64,000 bases of DNA, taken from the NCBI GenBank assembly GCA_945879145.1, contig CAMCUZ010000002.1:1-64000 (forward strand). The letters run 5' to 3'. Position numbers and translations under genes: made by a program. The notes below the pieces were generated by a model. That model had not been told where the DNA came from and searched no databases. It worked only from the letters and a program-made list of their open reading frames with translations. Shown here piece after piece: positions 25,292-35,150 of the stretch; positions within the stretch are counted from its first letter, which is position 1, and every line of letters starts with the position of its first letter. Origin of the DNA: an uncultured Mediterranea sp. GTDB taxonomy: Bacteria; Bacteroidota; Bacteroidia; Bacteroidales; Bacteroidaceae.

Positions 25292-26296
25292 CTATTTCAC
25301 TTCCCAGGTATCGTTGGTCAGCAGTAGCTCTTCGAAGTTGTGGTACTTCTTTTTTGAAGCCACCTCTTCTATCTGTGCATAGACTGCCTCGTCGTAGGTG
25401 GGAGCCTCTACGTCGCGAATCACGCCGAGGGCAATGGGGAAGTCGGGACCTTCCATCAGCGCCAGCTTAAGCTGTAGGGTGTTGTCTTCGCAGTGGGCGT
25501 CGTGTACCAGGATGTCTTTCTCCGTGATGCCATTCTCACCCAGCTTCACCACTTTTAAGCCAAAACCCTCCTGCATCAGTCCGAATTCGTTGTTCTCGCC
25601 GAACAGCATGGGCTTGCCGTGTTCCAGATAGATGGCATTCTTGGCACGGTCTTCCTTCTTGGCTACGCAATCGTGGGCACCGTTGTTGAAGATGACGCAG
25701 TTCTGCAGGATTTCGCATACGCTGGCGCCTTGGTGCTTGTAGGCTGCCTTCAGAATCTCTACGGTACCTGCGGCATCGGTTGCTACTGCACGGGCAAAGA
25801 AATGGCCGCGGGCTCCAAAGCAGAGTTCTGCAGGGTGGAAGGGGTCTTCTACCGTTCCGTAGGGTGAGGATTTGCTCACGAAACCGCGGGGTGAAGTGGG
25901 GGAGTACTGTCCCTTGGTCAAGCCGTAGATGCGGTTGTTGAGCAGAATCATGTTGAGGTTGATGTTGCGGCGGTTGGCGTGGATAAAGTGATTGCCACCA
26001 ATGGCCAGACCATCGCCGTCGCCACTTACCTGCCATACCGTGAGGTTGGGGTTGGCTACCTTGCAGCCCGTAGCAATGGCGGCTGCACGACCATGGATGG
26101 TATTCATGCCGTAGGTGTTCATGTAGTGAGGCAGACGGCTGGAGCAGCCGATACCAGAGATGACGGCGATTTCATGGGGAGGAACGCCGATTTCGGCCAT
26201 GGCTTTATGCAGTGAAGCAAGGAAGAAATGGTCGCCGCAGCCCGGACACCAGCGGGGCTGTCCTTTTTTATAGTCTTTTGCGGTATATTCGCTCAT
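25292..26296 (-). CDS. korB: 2-oxoacid (2-oxoglutarate):ferredoxin oxidoreductase, beta subunit
   Basis: This 334-residue thiamine-diphosphate subunit decarboxylates 2-oxoacids anaerobically and passes electrons to ferredoxin. It has CPGCGDHFF near the N-terminus (18-26) and the TPP-magnesium motif GDGDGLAIGGNH followed by NNRIYGLTKGQYSPTS. It lies 29 bases after korA, its partner subunit. 2-oxoglutarate is the likely substrate from the usual KorAB pairing, but related enzymes use pyruvate or branched-chain oxoacids, so specificity is inferred. Confidence 0.9.
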   Translation of the reverse strand: MSEYTAKDYKKGQPRWCPGCGDHFFLASLHKAMAEIGVPPHEIAVISGIGCSSRLPHYMNTYGMNTIHGRAAAIATGCKVANPNLTVWQVSGDGDGLAIGGNHFIHANRRNINLNMILLNNRIYGLTKGQYSPTSPRGFVSKSSPYGTVEDPFHPAELCFGARGHFFARAVATDAAGTVEILKAAYKHQGASVCEILQNCVIFNNGAHDCVAKKEDRAKNAIYLEHGKPMLFGENNEFGLMQEGFGLKVVKLGENGITEKDILVHDAHCEDNTLQLKLALMEGPDFPIALGVIRDVEAPTYDEAVYAQIEEVASKKKYHNFEELLLTNDTWEVK

Positions 26297-26325
26297 ATCG
26301 TTTCGTTTTTTTGAGATGAATTGAA

Positions 26326-28164
26326 TTAGATTTTCTTGAATGCTTCTACCAGTTCGTTGACCAAGAAGGGCTGCCCTTTCACTTGATTGAACTGAGCGGG
26401 TACAAAGCCATCGACCTTCATGCGCAGGTAGCCTGCAAACTGGCCCATGTTCTGTTCGGCAACAACGACCTTGGGATACTTCTTCAGCACCTCTGCCGTG
26501 TTCTTGGGCAGCGGGTTGATGTACTTGAAGTGGGCCAACGCTACCTTTTTGCCTTCGGCACGCAGTTCGTCCATGGCGGCATGCAGGTGACCGTAGGTAC
26601 CTCCAAAACCAACAATGAGCAATTCTGCATCCTCTTTGTCACCCTCAACCTCTACATCGGGAACCTGAAGCTTGGCCACCTTCTCGGCACGCAGGTGGGT
26701 CATTAGGTCGTGGTTCTCAGGGTCTGTAGAGATGGCACCGGTCTTGTTGTCCTTTTCCAAACCACCTAATACATGCTGGAATCCTTCTGTTCCAGGTATA
26801 GCCCAGTAGCGTACGCCTGTTTCGGGGTTGCGCTGGTACGGAGTCCAACTGCCCTTCATCTCGTCTGATACGTATGGCGGGCAGATAGCGGGATAGTCAG
26901 ACAGCTTAGGCAACTTCCAGGCTGCCGAACCATTGGCTACAAAGGCATCGGTCAGCAGTACGACGGGCGTCATGTGCTCCAGCGCCATCTTCGAAGCAGC
27001 GTAGGCGCACTCAAAGCAGTCGGTGGGTGAAGTGGCTGCCAGCACGGGCATGGGGCTCTCACCGTTGCGGCCAAAGAGAACCTGCAGCAGGTCGGTCTGC
27101 TCACTCTTGGTGGGAAGACCTGTGGCAGGACCACCACGTTGTACGTCGAGCACCACCAAAGGCAGTTCCATGATAACGGCCAGGTTCATGGCCTCGCTCT
27201 TGAGACAGACTCCGGGACCTGACGTAGAGGTCACCGCCAAGGCACCTGCAAAGGAAGCACCTACAGCCGATGCGCAGCCGGAAATCTCGTCTTCGCATTG
27301 AACCGTCACTACCCCCATGGATTTATGCTTCGACAACTCATGCAGTACGTCGGTGGCAGGGGTGATGGGGTAAGAGCCTAGATAGAGGCGAAGACCTGCC
27401 TTCTCAGCAGCTGCCATGAAGCCGTAAGCGGTAGCCTTGTTACCCGTGATATCCATGTATTTACCTGGCACGGTACTCTTGCTCTCGATGCGGTAGGTGT
27501 TCGACACACTGCTGTGAGTGTTGTGACCATAGTCATAACCGGCGCGAATCACCTTGATATTCGCTTCGGCAATAGCTGGCTTTTTGGCAAATTTCTCGCG
27601 GATAAAGTTCTCAGCAATAGAGAGGTCGCGGTTGAAGAGCCAGCAGACCAAACCTACAGCGAACATGTTGCGGCACTTCAGCATGGCTTTGTTGTCCATG
27701 CCTGAATCGGCCAGACAATCTTTTACCATCTGCGAGATAGGAGCGGCAATCACATCATTCTTGATACCCATCTCTTCTATCGGATTGTCCGTCGTGAACT
27801 GTGCTTTATCCAGATCAGCTTTCTGGAATGCATCCGTATCGATAATGATGCAAGCCGTCTTCTTGGCAAATTTATACTGAGTCTTGAGTGCTGCGGCATT
27901 CATGGCTACCAGTACGTCGCATTGGTCACCAGGGGTATAAACCTTATCAGCACCGATGTGTACCTGGAATCCTGAGACTCCGGTCAGCGATCCTTGCGGA
28001 GCGCGGATATCTGCCGGATAGTCGGGGAACGTACTGATGTCGTTGCCCACTGTAGCCGATACTGTTGAGAAGATGTTACCGGCAAGCTGCATGCCATCGC
28101 CGGAGTCTCCGGAGAAGCGGACCACCACTTGCTCCAGTTCTTTGACTGTCACGTCGTTTATCAT
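26326..28164 (-). CDS. korA: 2-oxoacid (2-oxoglutarate):ferredoxin oxidoreductase, fused gamma-alpha subunit
   Basis: This 612-residue protein fuses the gamma domain to the alpha pyrimidine-binding domain. The gamma domain covers about 1-190, with RFSGDSGDGMQLAG and TFPDYPADIRAPQGS. The alpha domain starts near 230 (GLRLYLGSYPITPATDVLHEL), includes EDEISG, and has a transketolase-like C-terminal domain. With KorB it completes the catalytic core; no separate delta ferredoxin subunit gene is adjacent. The two genes form an operon ending at the terminator at 25226-25268. Confidence 0.92.
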   Translation of the reverse strand: MINDVTVKELEQVVVRFSGDSGDGMQLAGNIFSTVSATVGNDISTFPDYPADIRAPQGSLTGVSGFQVHIGADKVYTPGDQCDVLVAMNAAALKTQYKFAKKTACIIIDTDAFQKADLDKAQFTTDNPIEEMGIKNDVIAAPISQMVKDCLADSGMDNKAMLKCRNMFAVGLVCWLFNRDLSIAENFIREKFAKKPAIAEANIKVIRAGYDYGHNTHSSVSNTYRIESKSTVPGKYMDITGNKATAYGFMAAAEKAGLRLYLGSYPITPATDVLHELSKHKSMGVVTVQCEDEISGCASAVGASFAGALAVTSTSGPGVCLKSEAMNLAVIMELPLVVLDVQRGGPATGLPTKSEQTDLLQVLFGRNGESPMPVLAATSPTDCFECAYAASKMALEHMTPVVLLTDAFVANGSAAWKLPKLSDYPAICPPYVSDEMKGSWTPYQRNPETGVRYWAIPGTEGFQHVLGGLEKDNKTGAISTDPENHDLMTHLRAEKVAKLQVPDVEVEGDKEDAELLIVGFGGTYGHLHAAMDELRAEGKKVALAHFKYINPLPKNTAEVLKKYPKVVVAEQNMGQFAGYLRMKVDGFVPAQFNQVKGQPFLVNELVEAFKKI

Positions 28165-28530
28165 AACGAATGATTTATTAATTAGATATATAAGAGCAAT
28201 GAATTATCCCTTTCGGGCGACAAATGTCGGAATTATAATTGGATAATACAAACTTTTTTCAAGAAAAACAAAAAGTATTTCTTGTTAATGATAGAGCGAG
28301 GAGTGACAATGTGTTAATATGCTCTATTATATTCTATTATAATGTCATTATATATATAGTAATAGTCGTTTTGGCTTCATTATATAATATAAAAGGAATA
28401 ATTCCTTTCACTACATTTTCTCCTTTTTTTACCACTGATTTGATATGCTCTAGCGTGATGCTTATCATGCTTCAGCCTATTTTTGGTTAGAAAAGATATC
28501 GCTTTTTTTCGTAACAATCGACATTTTTAT
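28165..28530. other. AT-rich gap before tRNA-Arg
   Basis: This gap of about 365 bases is very AT-rich. It should hold the korA promoter; GACATTTG on the minus strand at about 28219-28226 is one mismatch from the -7 consensus. An 83-codon open frame at 28239-28490 reads as a hydrophobic low-complexity peptide with no family likeness, and I do not accept it as a gene. Confidence 0.4.
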
Positions 28531-28538
28531 TATCTTTG
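28531..28538 (+). promoter_or_regulatory. -7 element for tRNA-Arg
   Basis: TATCTTTG followed by CGC lies 42 bases before the tRNA. A T-rich stretch lies at the -33 distance. Confidence 0.6.
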
Positions 28539-28579
28539 CGCACAGATAGCTTAATCTTTTCTTTAGGCATCTGACTTAA

Positions 28580-28651
28580 GGTCTTGTAGTTCAACGGATA
28601 GAATAGAAGTTTCCTAAACTTTAGATCCGGGTTCGATTCCCGGCGAGACTA
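28580..28651 (+). tRNA. tRNA-Arg (CCT anticodon)
   Basis: The 72-base sequence folds as a cloverleaf. The acceptor is GGTCTTG with CGAGACT, including two G-U type pairs. The D stem is GTTC/GAAT, the anticodon stem GAAGT/ACTTT with loop TTCCTAA, and the T arm is CCGGG-TTCGATT-CCCGG. The anticodon CCT reads AGG. The discriminator base is A, and the CCA end is not encoded. It has its own promoter and terminator. Confidence 0.93.
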
Positions 28652-28672
28652 CATGGTTTCACGATATAACAA

Positions 28673-28737
28673 AACAACCTGCATTATGTTGAGGCCTTTT
28701 CTTCGGCCTTTACCTTCATGATGCAGGTTGTTTTTTA
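28673..28737 (+). terminator. Terminator after tRNA-Arg (possibly bidirectional)
   Basis: A 12-base stem, AACAACCTGCAT (28673-28684) with ATGCAGGTTGTT (28721-28732), is followed by a run of T. An inner GAGGCC/GGCCTT hairpin sits in its loop. It may also stop secDF transcripts arriving from the other side. Confidence 0.8.
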
Positions 28738-28791
28738 TGTGCTTTCTGCCTGCCTCTTTTGGTGAGGCAGGCAGAGTAGATGTTATCAGGG

Positions 28792-31700
28792 TTACTTTGC
28801 TGCGGATACTTCACCTTCAGCGTCGGCAGCATTCTTCTTCATGCAGATGAAGGCAATGGGCGAAGCGATGAAGAGTGAAGACATCGTACCGAATACCACA
28901 CCCAGAATCATGGCAAAGGCAAAGCTGCGGATGCTGTCGCCACCCAGGAAGAAGATACACAGCAACACAATCAAGGTACTAACCGAGGTGTTGATAGTAC
29001 GAGCCAGGGTGGTGTTGAGCGACTCATTGAAGAGTTGCATTTTGCCACGTTTGGGATAGAGGTAGAAGAATTCACGAACGCGGTCGAAAATAACCACCTT
29101 ATCGTTGATGGAGTAACCGATAGCGGTCAGGATGGCACCAATAAAGGTCTGGTCAATTTCAAGCGAGAAGGGCAGGATGCCCCAGAAGATGGAGTACATA
29201 CCCAGGATGATGACGGTGTCGCAGGCCAAAGCGGCTACTGAACCAATCGAGTAGGCGATGTTGCGGAAGCGCACCAGAATGTAGAGGCCAATAGCAATGA
29301 GGGCCAGGGCCACCGACCAAATGGCAGACACCTTGATGTCGTCGGCAATGCTAGGACCTACCTTCTGCGAGCTGACGATGCTACCGCCTGTATGGTTCTC
29401 GCGGTCGATGAAGACGTCGAGCGAGATGTTCTGCGTCAGCAGCGGCTTGAGGGTCTCGTAGAGGTAAGCCTCAATCTCGGTATCTACGTTGTTACCCTCT
29501 TCGTCAATGCGGTAGTTGGTGCTGATACGTACCGTCTTGCCGTCAGTACCTACAGCGATTACACTTACGTTAGCGTCACCAAACTTGCTGGCTATCAACT
29601 CGCGAACCTGTTCAGGCTCAACGCTCTGCTCAAACTGTACCTTGAAGTTGCGACCACCTGTGAAGTCGATGCTCTTGCTCAGACCGCGTACACCCAGGAA
29701 GCCGATGCAAACGACTACTAATGCTGCTGCAATGGTGAGCCACTTCTTGCGCTGGCCCATGAAGTCGAAGTGAACGTTCTGCATCAGGTCCTTCGAAATG
29801 CCTGTGCAGAAGGTCAGGTTCTGCAGCTTGTCTCTGTTGAGGAAGTATTCATAAACCAGACGGGTCATGAATACAGCAGTGAAGAACGAAATCAAGATAC
29901 CGATAATCAGGGTGGTAGCAAAACCACGAATAGGACCTGTACCGAAGTTGAACAGGATGATACCGGTAATGATAGAGGTCAAGTTAGAGTCGAAGATGGC
30001 AGAGAAGGCGTTGCTGTAACCATCGGCCAGGGCTTTCTTCACACCCTTGCCACTGCGCAGCTCCTCGCGCGTGCGTTCATATATCAATACGTTCGCATCC
30101 ACAGCCATACCCAGTGAGAGTACCATACCGGCAATACCCGACATGGTCAGTGCAGCCTGGAATGAGGTGAGGATACCGAGTGTAAAGAAGAGGTTCAGAA
30201 TCAAGGCACCGTTGGCTACCATACCCGGTATGACACCGTACATGGCGCACATATAAATCATCAGGATGATGAGGGCTACGATGAACGAAATCACACCTGC
30301 ATTGATAGAGGCTTGACCCAGCGAGGGACCTACGATATCTTCCTGTACGATGTGGGCAGGAGCGGGCATCTTACCTGACTTGAGTACGTTGGCCAAGTCC
30401 TTTGCCTGCTCAGGGGTGAAGTGGCCGGTGATGCGTGAGTTACCGCCGGTAATCTCCTGGTTCACGTTAGGAGCGGAATAGACATAGCCATCCAGTACGA
30501 TAGCGATGCTGCGGTTGATGTTCTGCTTCGTGAGCTGAGCCCAACGACGAGCACCGTCGGTATTCATCGACATGCTGACGGCAGGCTTACCATATTCATC
30601 AAATTCATCCTTGGCATCTACTACCACATCACCTTCCAGCGGGGCTCTGCCGTTGCGCTCGGTTGATTTGATGGCATAGAGCTCAAAGGTCTGAGCCTTC
30701 GGGTCATATTCAAAGGGGGATACGCCCCATTTCAGACGGAGGTCCTTGGGCAGCTGAGCTACCACTTCAGGCATAGCCAGGTAGCGGTTGATGTCAGCCG
30801 TATCCTTGTAGTTGGCATAACCCACCACGGGACTTGTATTGTTGCTTACCTGCAGGATGGCGAGCAGCGGATGTTCCTTCTTCAGTTGTTCCAAACCGGC
30901 CTGTTCGTCCTTCTTTTCACCCTTCAGAGCTGCTGCCAAACTGTCGGTTTTGCTCACAGAAGCTGTAGCGTTGGCTTGACTCTCTTCCGTAGAGGTAGCA
31001 TCCTCTTCGGTAGGAGTTGCATCGCTCAACAGCGTGCGGAGCTTCATATCTGCACTCTGAAGGTAAGAGGCTATTTCCTTACCAGTGTAAGTTTCCCAGA
31101 ATTCCAGGTTTGCAGAACCTTGAAGAAGTTTTCTGACACGTTCGGGCTCCTTGATACCAGGCAGTTCTACCATGATGCGGCCCATCTTGTCCTCCAGACT
31201 CTGGATGTTGGGCTGAACTACACCGAAGCGGTCAATACGTGTACGCAGTACGTTGTACGAGTTGTCGATAGCGGCTTTAACCTCAGAACGGAGCACCTTC
31301 TCTACTTCGGCATCGCTCGTCTTCTGATTCACCTTGTCCTTGAGCTGTTGTGTGGCAAAAATCTGTGCCAAAGACGACTCAGGGGCTAACTTCTTGTACT
31401 CTTTGACAAACAGCGTGATAACATCGTCCTGGCTCGTCGTAGCCTGCTTGGCTGCGTTGGCCAGTGCCGTGTTGAACGCCTCGTCTGTCTTGTTGTCGGA
31501 CAGTACCTTGATAACATCGGGCACTGAGACTTCAAGGATGACGTTCATACCGCCCTTCAAGTCCAAACCTAAACTGATCTCCATTTCGCGACAATCCTTC
31601 AGTGTCCAGTTGCCGAAGTAAACCTTCTCGTTGGACAACGAATCCAGGTAGTCTTTCTCTACTTTTTCATTCCCATTTGCGAATGCTTTCGCCTTATTGT

Positions 31701-31794
31701 TGTAGTGGCGAGTCACAAAAGAGAAGGAGAGATAGAACAGACATACCAAGGTCAGTAATATCGCAAAAACCTTTACAAATCCTTTGTTTTGCAT
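28792..31794 (-). CDS. secDF: Protein translocase subunit SecDF (fused)
   Basis: This 1000-residue inner-membrane protein uses the proton gradient to help SecYEG export. The SecD half (about 1-640) begins with one membrane helix, then LGLDLKGGMNVILEV (about 73-87) and the large periplasmic domain with RIDRFGVVQPNIQ and LPGI; five membrane helices follow. The SecF half (about 670-990) has SIDFTGGRNFKVQF and SINDKVVIFDRVRE. Compared with separate SecD and SecF, there is an insertion rich in Ala, Thr, Glu and Lys at about 255-300. The fusion is usual in Bacteroidetes. Confidence 0.97.
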   Translation of the reverse strand: MQNKGFVKVFAILLTLVCLFYLSFSFVTRHYNNKAKAFANGNEKVEKDYLDSLSNEKVYFGNWTLKDCREMEISLGLDLKGGMNVILEVSVPDVIKVLSDNKTDEAFNTALANAAKQATTSQDDVITLFVKEYKKLAPESSLAQIFATQQLKDKVNQKTSDAEVEKVLRSEVKAAIDNSYNVLRTRIDRFGVVQPNIQSLEDKMGRIMVELPGIKEPERVRKLLQGSANLEFWETYTGKEIASYLQSADMKLRTLLSDATPTEEDATSTEESQANATASVSKTDSLAAALKGEKKDEQAGLEQLKKEHPLLAILQVSNNTSPVVGYANYKDTADINRYLAMPEVVAQLPKDLRLKWGVSPFEYDPKAQTFELYAIKSTERNGRAPLEGDVVVDAKDEFDEYGKPAVSMSMNTDGARRWAQLTKQNINRSIAIVLDGYVYSAPNVNQEITGGNSRITGHFTPEQAKDLANVLKSGKMPAPAHIVQEDIVGPSLGQASINAGVISFIVALIILMIYMCAMYGVIPGMVANGALILNLFFTLGILTSFQAALTMSGIAGMVLSLGMAVDANVLIYERTREELRSGKGVKKALADGYSNAFSAIFDSNLTSIITGIILFNFGTGPIRGFATTLIIGILISFFTAVFMTRLVYEYFLNRDKLQNLTFCTGISKDLMQNVHFDFMGQRKKWLTIAAALVVVCIGFLGVRGLSKSIDFTGGRNFKVQFEQSVEPEQVRELIASKFGDANVSVIAVGTDGKTVRISTNYRIDEEGNNVDTEIEAYLYETLKPLLTQNISLDVFIDRENHTGGSIVSSQKVGPSIADDIKVSAIWSVALALIAIGLYILVRFRNIAYSIGSVAALACDTVIILGMYSIFWGILPFSLEIDQTFIGAILTAIGYSINDKVVIFDRVREFFYLYPKRGKMQLFNESLNTTLARTINTSVSTLIVLLCIFFLGGDSIRSFAFAMILGVVFGTMSSLFIASPIAFICMKKNAADAEGEVSAAK

Positions 31795-31851
31795 GTTACA
31801 TTAGTTGTTTATTATTACTTTTTTTAATTTGTTTCACTGCGTACAAGGGTG

Positions 31852-31859
31852 CAAATATA
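31852..31859 (-). promoter_or_regulatory. -7 element for secDF
   Basis: The minus strand reads TATATTTG, which fits TAnnTTTG, 58 bases before the secDF start and directly after the M3 peptidase stop. Confidence 0.55.
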
Positions 31860-31876
31860 GTCTTTTTTTCACAATA

Positions 31877-33961
31877 TTACTTCATTCCACGATTTTTTAA
31901 CATCGGTTCTAATTGTGGCTCAGCACCGCGGAAGTTCTTGTAGAGTGTCATTGGATCGTCACTGTCGCCCTTAGCCAGCACTTCGTTGCGGAACTTCATG
32001 GCTGTCTCCTTATCGAAGATGCCATGTTCTACGAAGGCTTCATAGGCATCGTTGTCGAGTACGTTGGCCCATGAATAGCTATAGTAACCGGCTGCATAGC
32101 CGCCTACGATGTGGTTGAAGTAGGTAGTGCGATAGCGAGGAGCGATTTCGCCAATCAGACCCAGTTGGTCCATGGCCTCTTTCTCGTAAGCCACCACGTC
32201 CAGCCCTTCGGTGCTGGTCAGGTTATGGAGGTTCATGTCGAGAATGGAAGCTGCCAGCAGTTCGGTGGTGATGAAGCCTTGGTTGAAGGTCTTCTGCGCT
32301 AGAATCTTCTCAATCAAGGCTTCGGGGATGGCTTCGCCCGTTTGGTAGTGCTTGGCGTACATCTTCAGCACTTCAGGCTCCATGGCCCAGTGTTCGTTGA
32401 TTTGCGAGGGTAGCTCTACGAAGTCGCGTACCACATTGGTACCTGCTGTGCCCTTGTATTGGCATTGCGAGAGCAGGCCGTGCAGCGCGTGGCCGAACTC
32501 GTGGAAGAGGGTCTCCACTTCGTCCAGGGTGAGGAGCGAGGGCGTGTCGCCTACGGGTTTGGTGAAACTACATACGTTGCAGATAATGGGGCGTACTCCA
32601 GCTTGCTGTTCGCGGTAGTTGTTCATCCAGGCACCGCCACGCTTGCCTGCACGGGGGAAATAATCCACATAGAAAATGCCCAGCAGTGAGCCGTCGCTGT
32701 CCTTTACTTCAAAAGCCTCTACGTCGGGGTGATAGACGGGGATGTCGGTACGCTTGGTGAGCGTGATGCCGTACAACTTGTTAGCGCAGGTAAAGGCTCC
32801 CTCGCGCACGTTCTCTAATTTAAAGTAGGGCTTAATTTCCTCTTCCTTCAGGTCGTATTTCTCCTTGCGCAGCTTTTCAGTGTAGTACCACCAGTCCCAT
32901 GCTTCGAGCTTTTCGCCTTTGCCCTCCTTATCCATCAGCTGCTGTAGTTCGGCAGCTTCGGCCTTGGCTTTGGGCAGTGCATAGCCCCAGAGGTTGTTGA
33001 GGAACTCCATCACGGCCTCCTTGTTCTTAGCCATGGTATTGTCGAGCACGAAGTTTGAATAGCAGTCGTAGCCCATCATTTGGGCTTTTTCGAGTCGGAG
33101 ACTTACAATTTGTGTGATGACCTGTTTGTTGTCGTTCTCGTCGTTGTTGTTGCCGCGGTTGATGTAGGCTTTGTAGATCTTTTCACGCAGGGCGCGATTG
33201 TCGGCATACTGCAGGAAGGGCAGCCGGCTGGCATTGTGGAGCGTAAAGAGCCACTTCCCCTCTTGTCCGTCGGCTTTGGCTTCGGCAGCAGCACTGGCAA
33301 TGAAGTCGGCGGGAAGGCCGGCCAAGTCCGCTTCGTTATCCACGTAGAGCTTAAAGGCGTTGTTTTCATTCAGTATGTGGTTGCTGAAGGTAATGCCCAA
33401 GGTAGAGAGCTGCTTGTTGATTTCGCGCAGACGGGTTTGTTGCTCGTCGTTGAGGTTAGCGCCAGAGCGAACAAAGCCTTTGTATGTTTTCTCCAGCAGG
33501 CGTTCTTGCTCGCGCGTCAGGTTGAGATTTTCACGCTGGTCATAAACTGCTTTTACCTTGGCAAACAATGCTTTGTTGAGCGAAATGTTGTCTTCGTGCT
33601 CCGACATGATAGGGGCCATCTTGATAGAGAGGGCCGTCAGCTCGTCAGTGGTCTCGGCTTCGGTCAGGTTATAGAACACGCCACCTACACGGCTCAGGAT
33701 AGGTGAGCTCTCGTCAAGGGCTACGATGACGTTGTCGAACGTCGGTGCCTCGGCATTGTCGATAATGGCCTGGATACGGGCATTCTGTTCTTCGATACCT
33801 TTCATGAAGGCCGGTTCGTAGTGCTCCAGCTTGATTTGGTCGAATGGAGGCACTCCTTCGGGTGTTTGAAATTCGCTGAGGAACGGATTCTGTTCCCCGG
33901 TAGAGGTACATGCGTACATCATACAGCTAGCAGATAGAATGAATAGACTCTTTTTTAACAT
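31877..33961 (-). CDS. M3 family metallopeptidase (peptidyl-dipeptidase Dcp-like)
   Basis: This 694-residue zinc peptidase has the M3 motif FHEFGHALHG with H487, E488 and H491, and the downstream third-ligand segment. Dcp-like enzymes remove dipeptides from C-termini. The N-terminus MLKKSLFILSASCMMYAC looks like a lipoprotein signal with two possible cysteines, so the protein is probably exported and anchored. The frame is open 19 codons upstream of the chosen ATG at 33961, but the signal peptide starts there. The EEP phosphatase gene ends 58 bases upstream, so it may be the last gene of the rhomboid operon. Confidence 0.9.
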   Translation of the reverse strand: MLKKSLFILSASCMMYACTSTGEQNPFLSEFQTPEGVPPFDQIKLEHYEPAFMKGIEEQNARIQAIIDNAEAPTFDNVIVALDESSPILSRVGGVFYNLTEAETTDELTALSIKMAPIMSEHEDNISLNKALFAKVKAVYDQRENLNLTREQERLLEKTYKGFVRSGANLNDEQQTRLREINKQLSTLGITFSNHILNENNAFKLYVDNEADLAGLPADFIASAAAEAKADGQEGKWLFTLHNASRLPFLQYADNRALREKIYKAYINRGNNNDENDNKQVITQIVSLRLEKAQMMGYDCYSNFVLDNTMAKNKEAVMEFLNNLWGYALPKAKAEAAELQQLMDKEGKGEKLEAWDWWYYTEKLRKEKYDLKEEEIKPYFKLENVREGAFTCANKLYGITLTKRTDIPVYHPDVEAFEVKDSDGSLLGIFYVDYFPRAGKRGGAWMNNYREQQAGVRPIICNVCSFTKPVGDTPSLLTLDEVETLFHEFGHALHGLLSQCQYKGTAGTNVVRDFVELPSQINEHWAMEPEVLKMYAKHYQTGEAIPEALIEKILAQKTFNQGFITTELLAASILDMNLHNLTSTEGLDVVAYEKEAMDQLGLIGEIAPRYRTTYFNHIVGGYAAGYYSYSWANVLDNDAYEAFVEHGIFDKETAMKFRNEVLAKGDSDDPMTLYKNFRGAEPQLEPMLKNRGMK

Positions 33962-34019
33962 ATTAATTATGGTATTATAATTTAGAATTTCTGTAACCAA
34001 AATCTTATCCCGTTTCACC

Positions 34020-35132
34020 TTATTCCTTATCCTTTATCTGAATGAATCCTCGGATAGGGTAGTGGTCGCTCTCCTTGATGCTGCGATCTACGTAACAGCG
34101 GTAGCTCTCCAACTCCTTGCCGGTCAGGATATGGTCGATGCGGAAGTAGAAGTGGTGCTGGTTGTAGCTGATACCGGCTCCTAAGCCTGCGTGTGCAAAG
34201 GCGTCGCTCAAGCCGCAGCGGGCTATCGTATGATAGGTGTAGGAGAGTGGGATGTCGTTGAAGTCGCCACAGACAATGACCTTGCCTTGTTTGGTCTGGC
34301 TCAGGTGGTGGGCTAAGGTGTCGGCCTGTTTGGCCCGGATAACCGAGGCCTCGGCCAGCTTCTTGATAAGGTGCTTCATGCCACTGCGCATCTTCTCCTT
34401 TTCGGGCACGGTGAGCAACTCTTCATAGACCACCTTGTCCTGCTTGGTCAGTTTGTTGGATTCTAAGTGGTTGTTGACTATGGTGAGTGTGTCCTTGCCT
34501 ACTCGGATGCGGTAAATCACCGACCCGTTGTAGCTGCTCTCATACAGGATGGGCTGTGCGCTCAAGATGGGGTATTTCGAGTAACAGGCCAGTTTGTTGG
34601 TGTGGCTCTTGGTACTGCCGATGCTGGTTATTACATGGTAGGGGTATTCCTTCAGCTCCTTTTCGATATCCTGTTGCATCAAGTGACGCTTGCGGTCGGT
34701 GCCTGTGGCATACTCCTGCAGGCAGAGTAGGTCGGCTCCACTCTCTTTCAGGTAGTTGAGAATGGCATTACCCTGTTCCCCTTTACGGCAACCACCAAAC
34801 CCCATGATGTTGTATGAAAGCAGGGAGATGCTCCCATGAGGGGGGTCGGGTCGGTTCAGGTGGATAGGGAAGAGTGTCTGGATGTCGCTGATGCAGCAGA
34901 GCAGGGTCAGTACAGGAAGCAGAGAGGCTTTATATTGCTGCAGGATGAGCCACATCGTCAGGAAACCGATGTTGATGACGAGTACAATGGGAAAGGTCAG
35001 CCCCAGGATGCTTAACCAAGGGTGTGCCTCGGGGTGCAGCAAGGGACAGTAGGCTGCGGCCAGCATCCAGCCGGCAAACAGCAAATTGACTGCCAAGAGC
35101 ATGTATTTCAGTACCTTTCCTATCTGTTTCAT
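34020..35132 (-). CDS. Membrane-anchored endonuclease/exonuclease/phosphatase family protein
   Basis: This 370-residue protein starts with two or three membrane helices (about 10-95) and continues as an EEP-fold hydrolase. Visible motifs are SYNIMGFGG (about 107), LCLQEYA with the metal-binding glutamate (about 135-141), IVNNHLES (about 219-226), VCGDFND (about 291-297), and the final SDHYPI with the catalytic histidine (about 355-360). Substrates of this family range from DNA to phospholipids; membrane anchoring suggests action outside the cytoplasm. It follows the rhomboid genes by 18 bases and is probably in their operon. Confidence 0.88.
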   Translation of the reverse strand: MKQIGKVLKYMLLAVNLLFAGWMLAAAYCPLLHPEAHPWLSILGLTFPIVLVINIGFLTMWLILQQYKASLLPVLTLLCCISDIQTLFPIHLNRPDPPHGSISLLSYNIMGFGGCRKGEQGNAILNYLKESGADLLCLQEYATGTDRKRHLMQQDIEKELKEYPYHVITSIGSTKSHTNKLACYSKYPILSAQPILYESSYNGSVIYRIRVGKDTLTIVNNHLESNKLTKQDKVVYEELLTVPEKEKMRSGMKHLIKKLAEASVIRAKQADTLAHHLSQTKQGKVIVCGDFNDIPLSYTYHTIARCGLSDAFAHAGLGAGISYNQHHFYFRIDHILTGKELESYRCYVDRSIKESDHYPIRGFIQIKDKE

Positions 35133-35150
35133 GCGGTCTCTTTTTGTAGC

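Noticed and set aside
28239-28490. 83-codon hydrophobic frame before the tRNA
   Set aside because: AT-rich DNA easily encodes hydrophobic residues; there is no ribosome site and no relation to known proteins.
28673-28737. The hairpin after tRNA-Arg as an attachment site for a mobile element
   Set aside because: No integrase is near and no repeat of the tRNA 3' end was found downstream; it is a normal terminator with a T-run.
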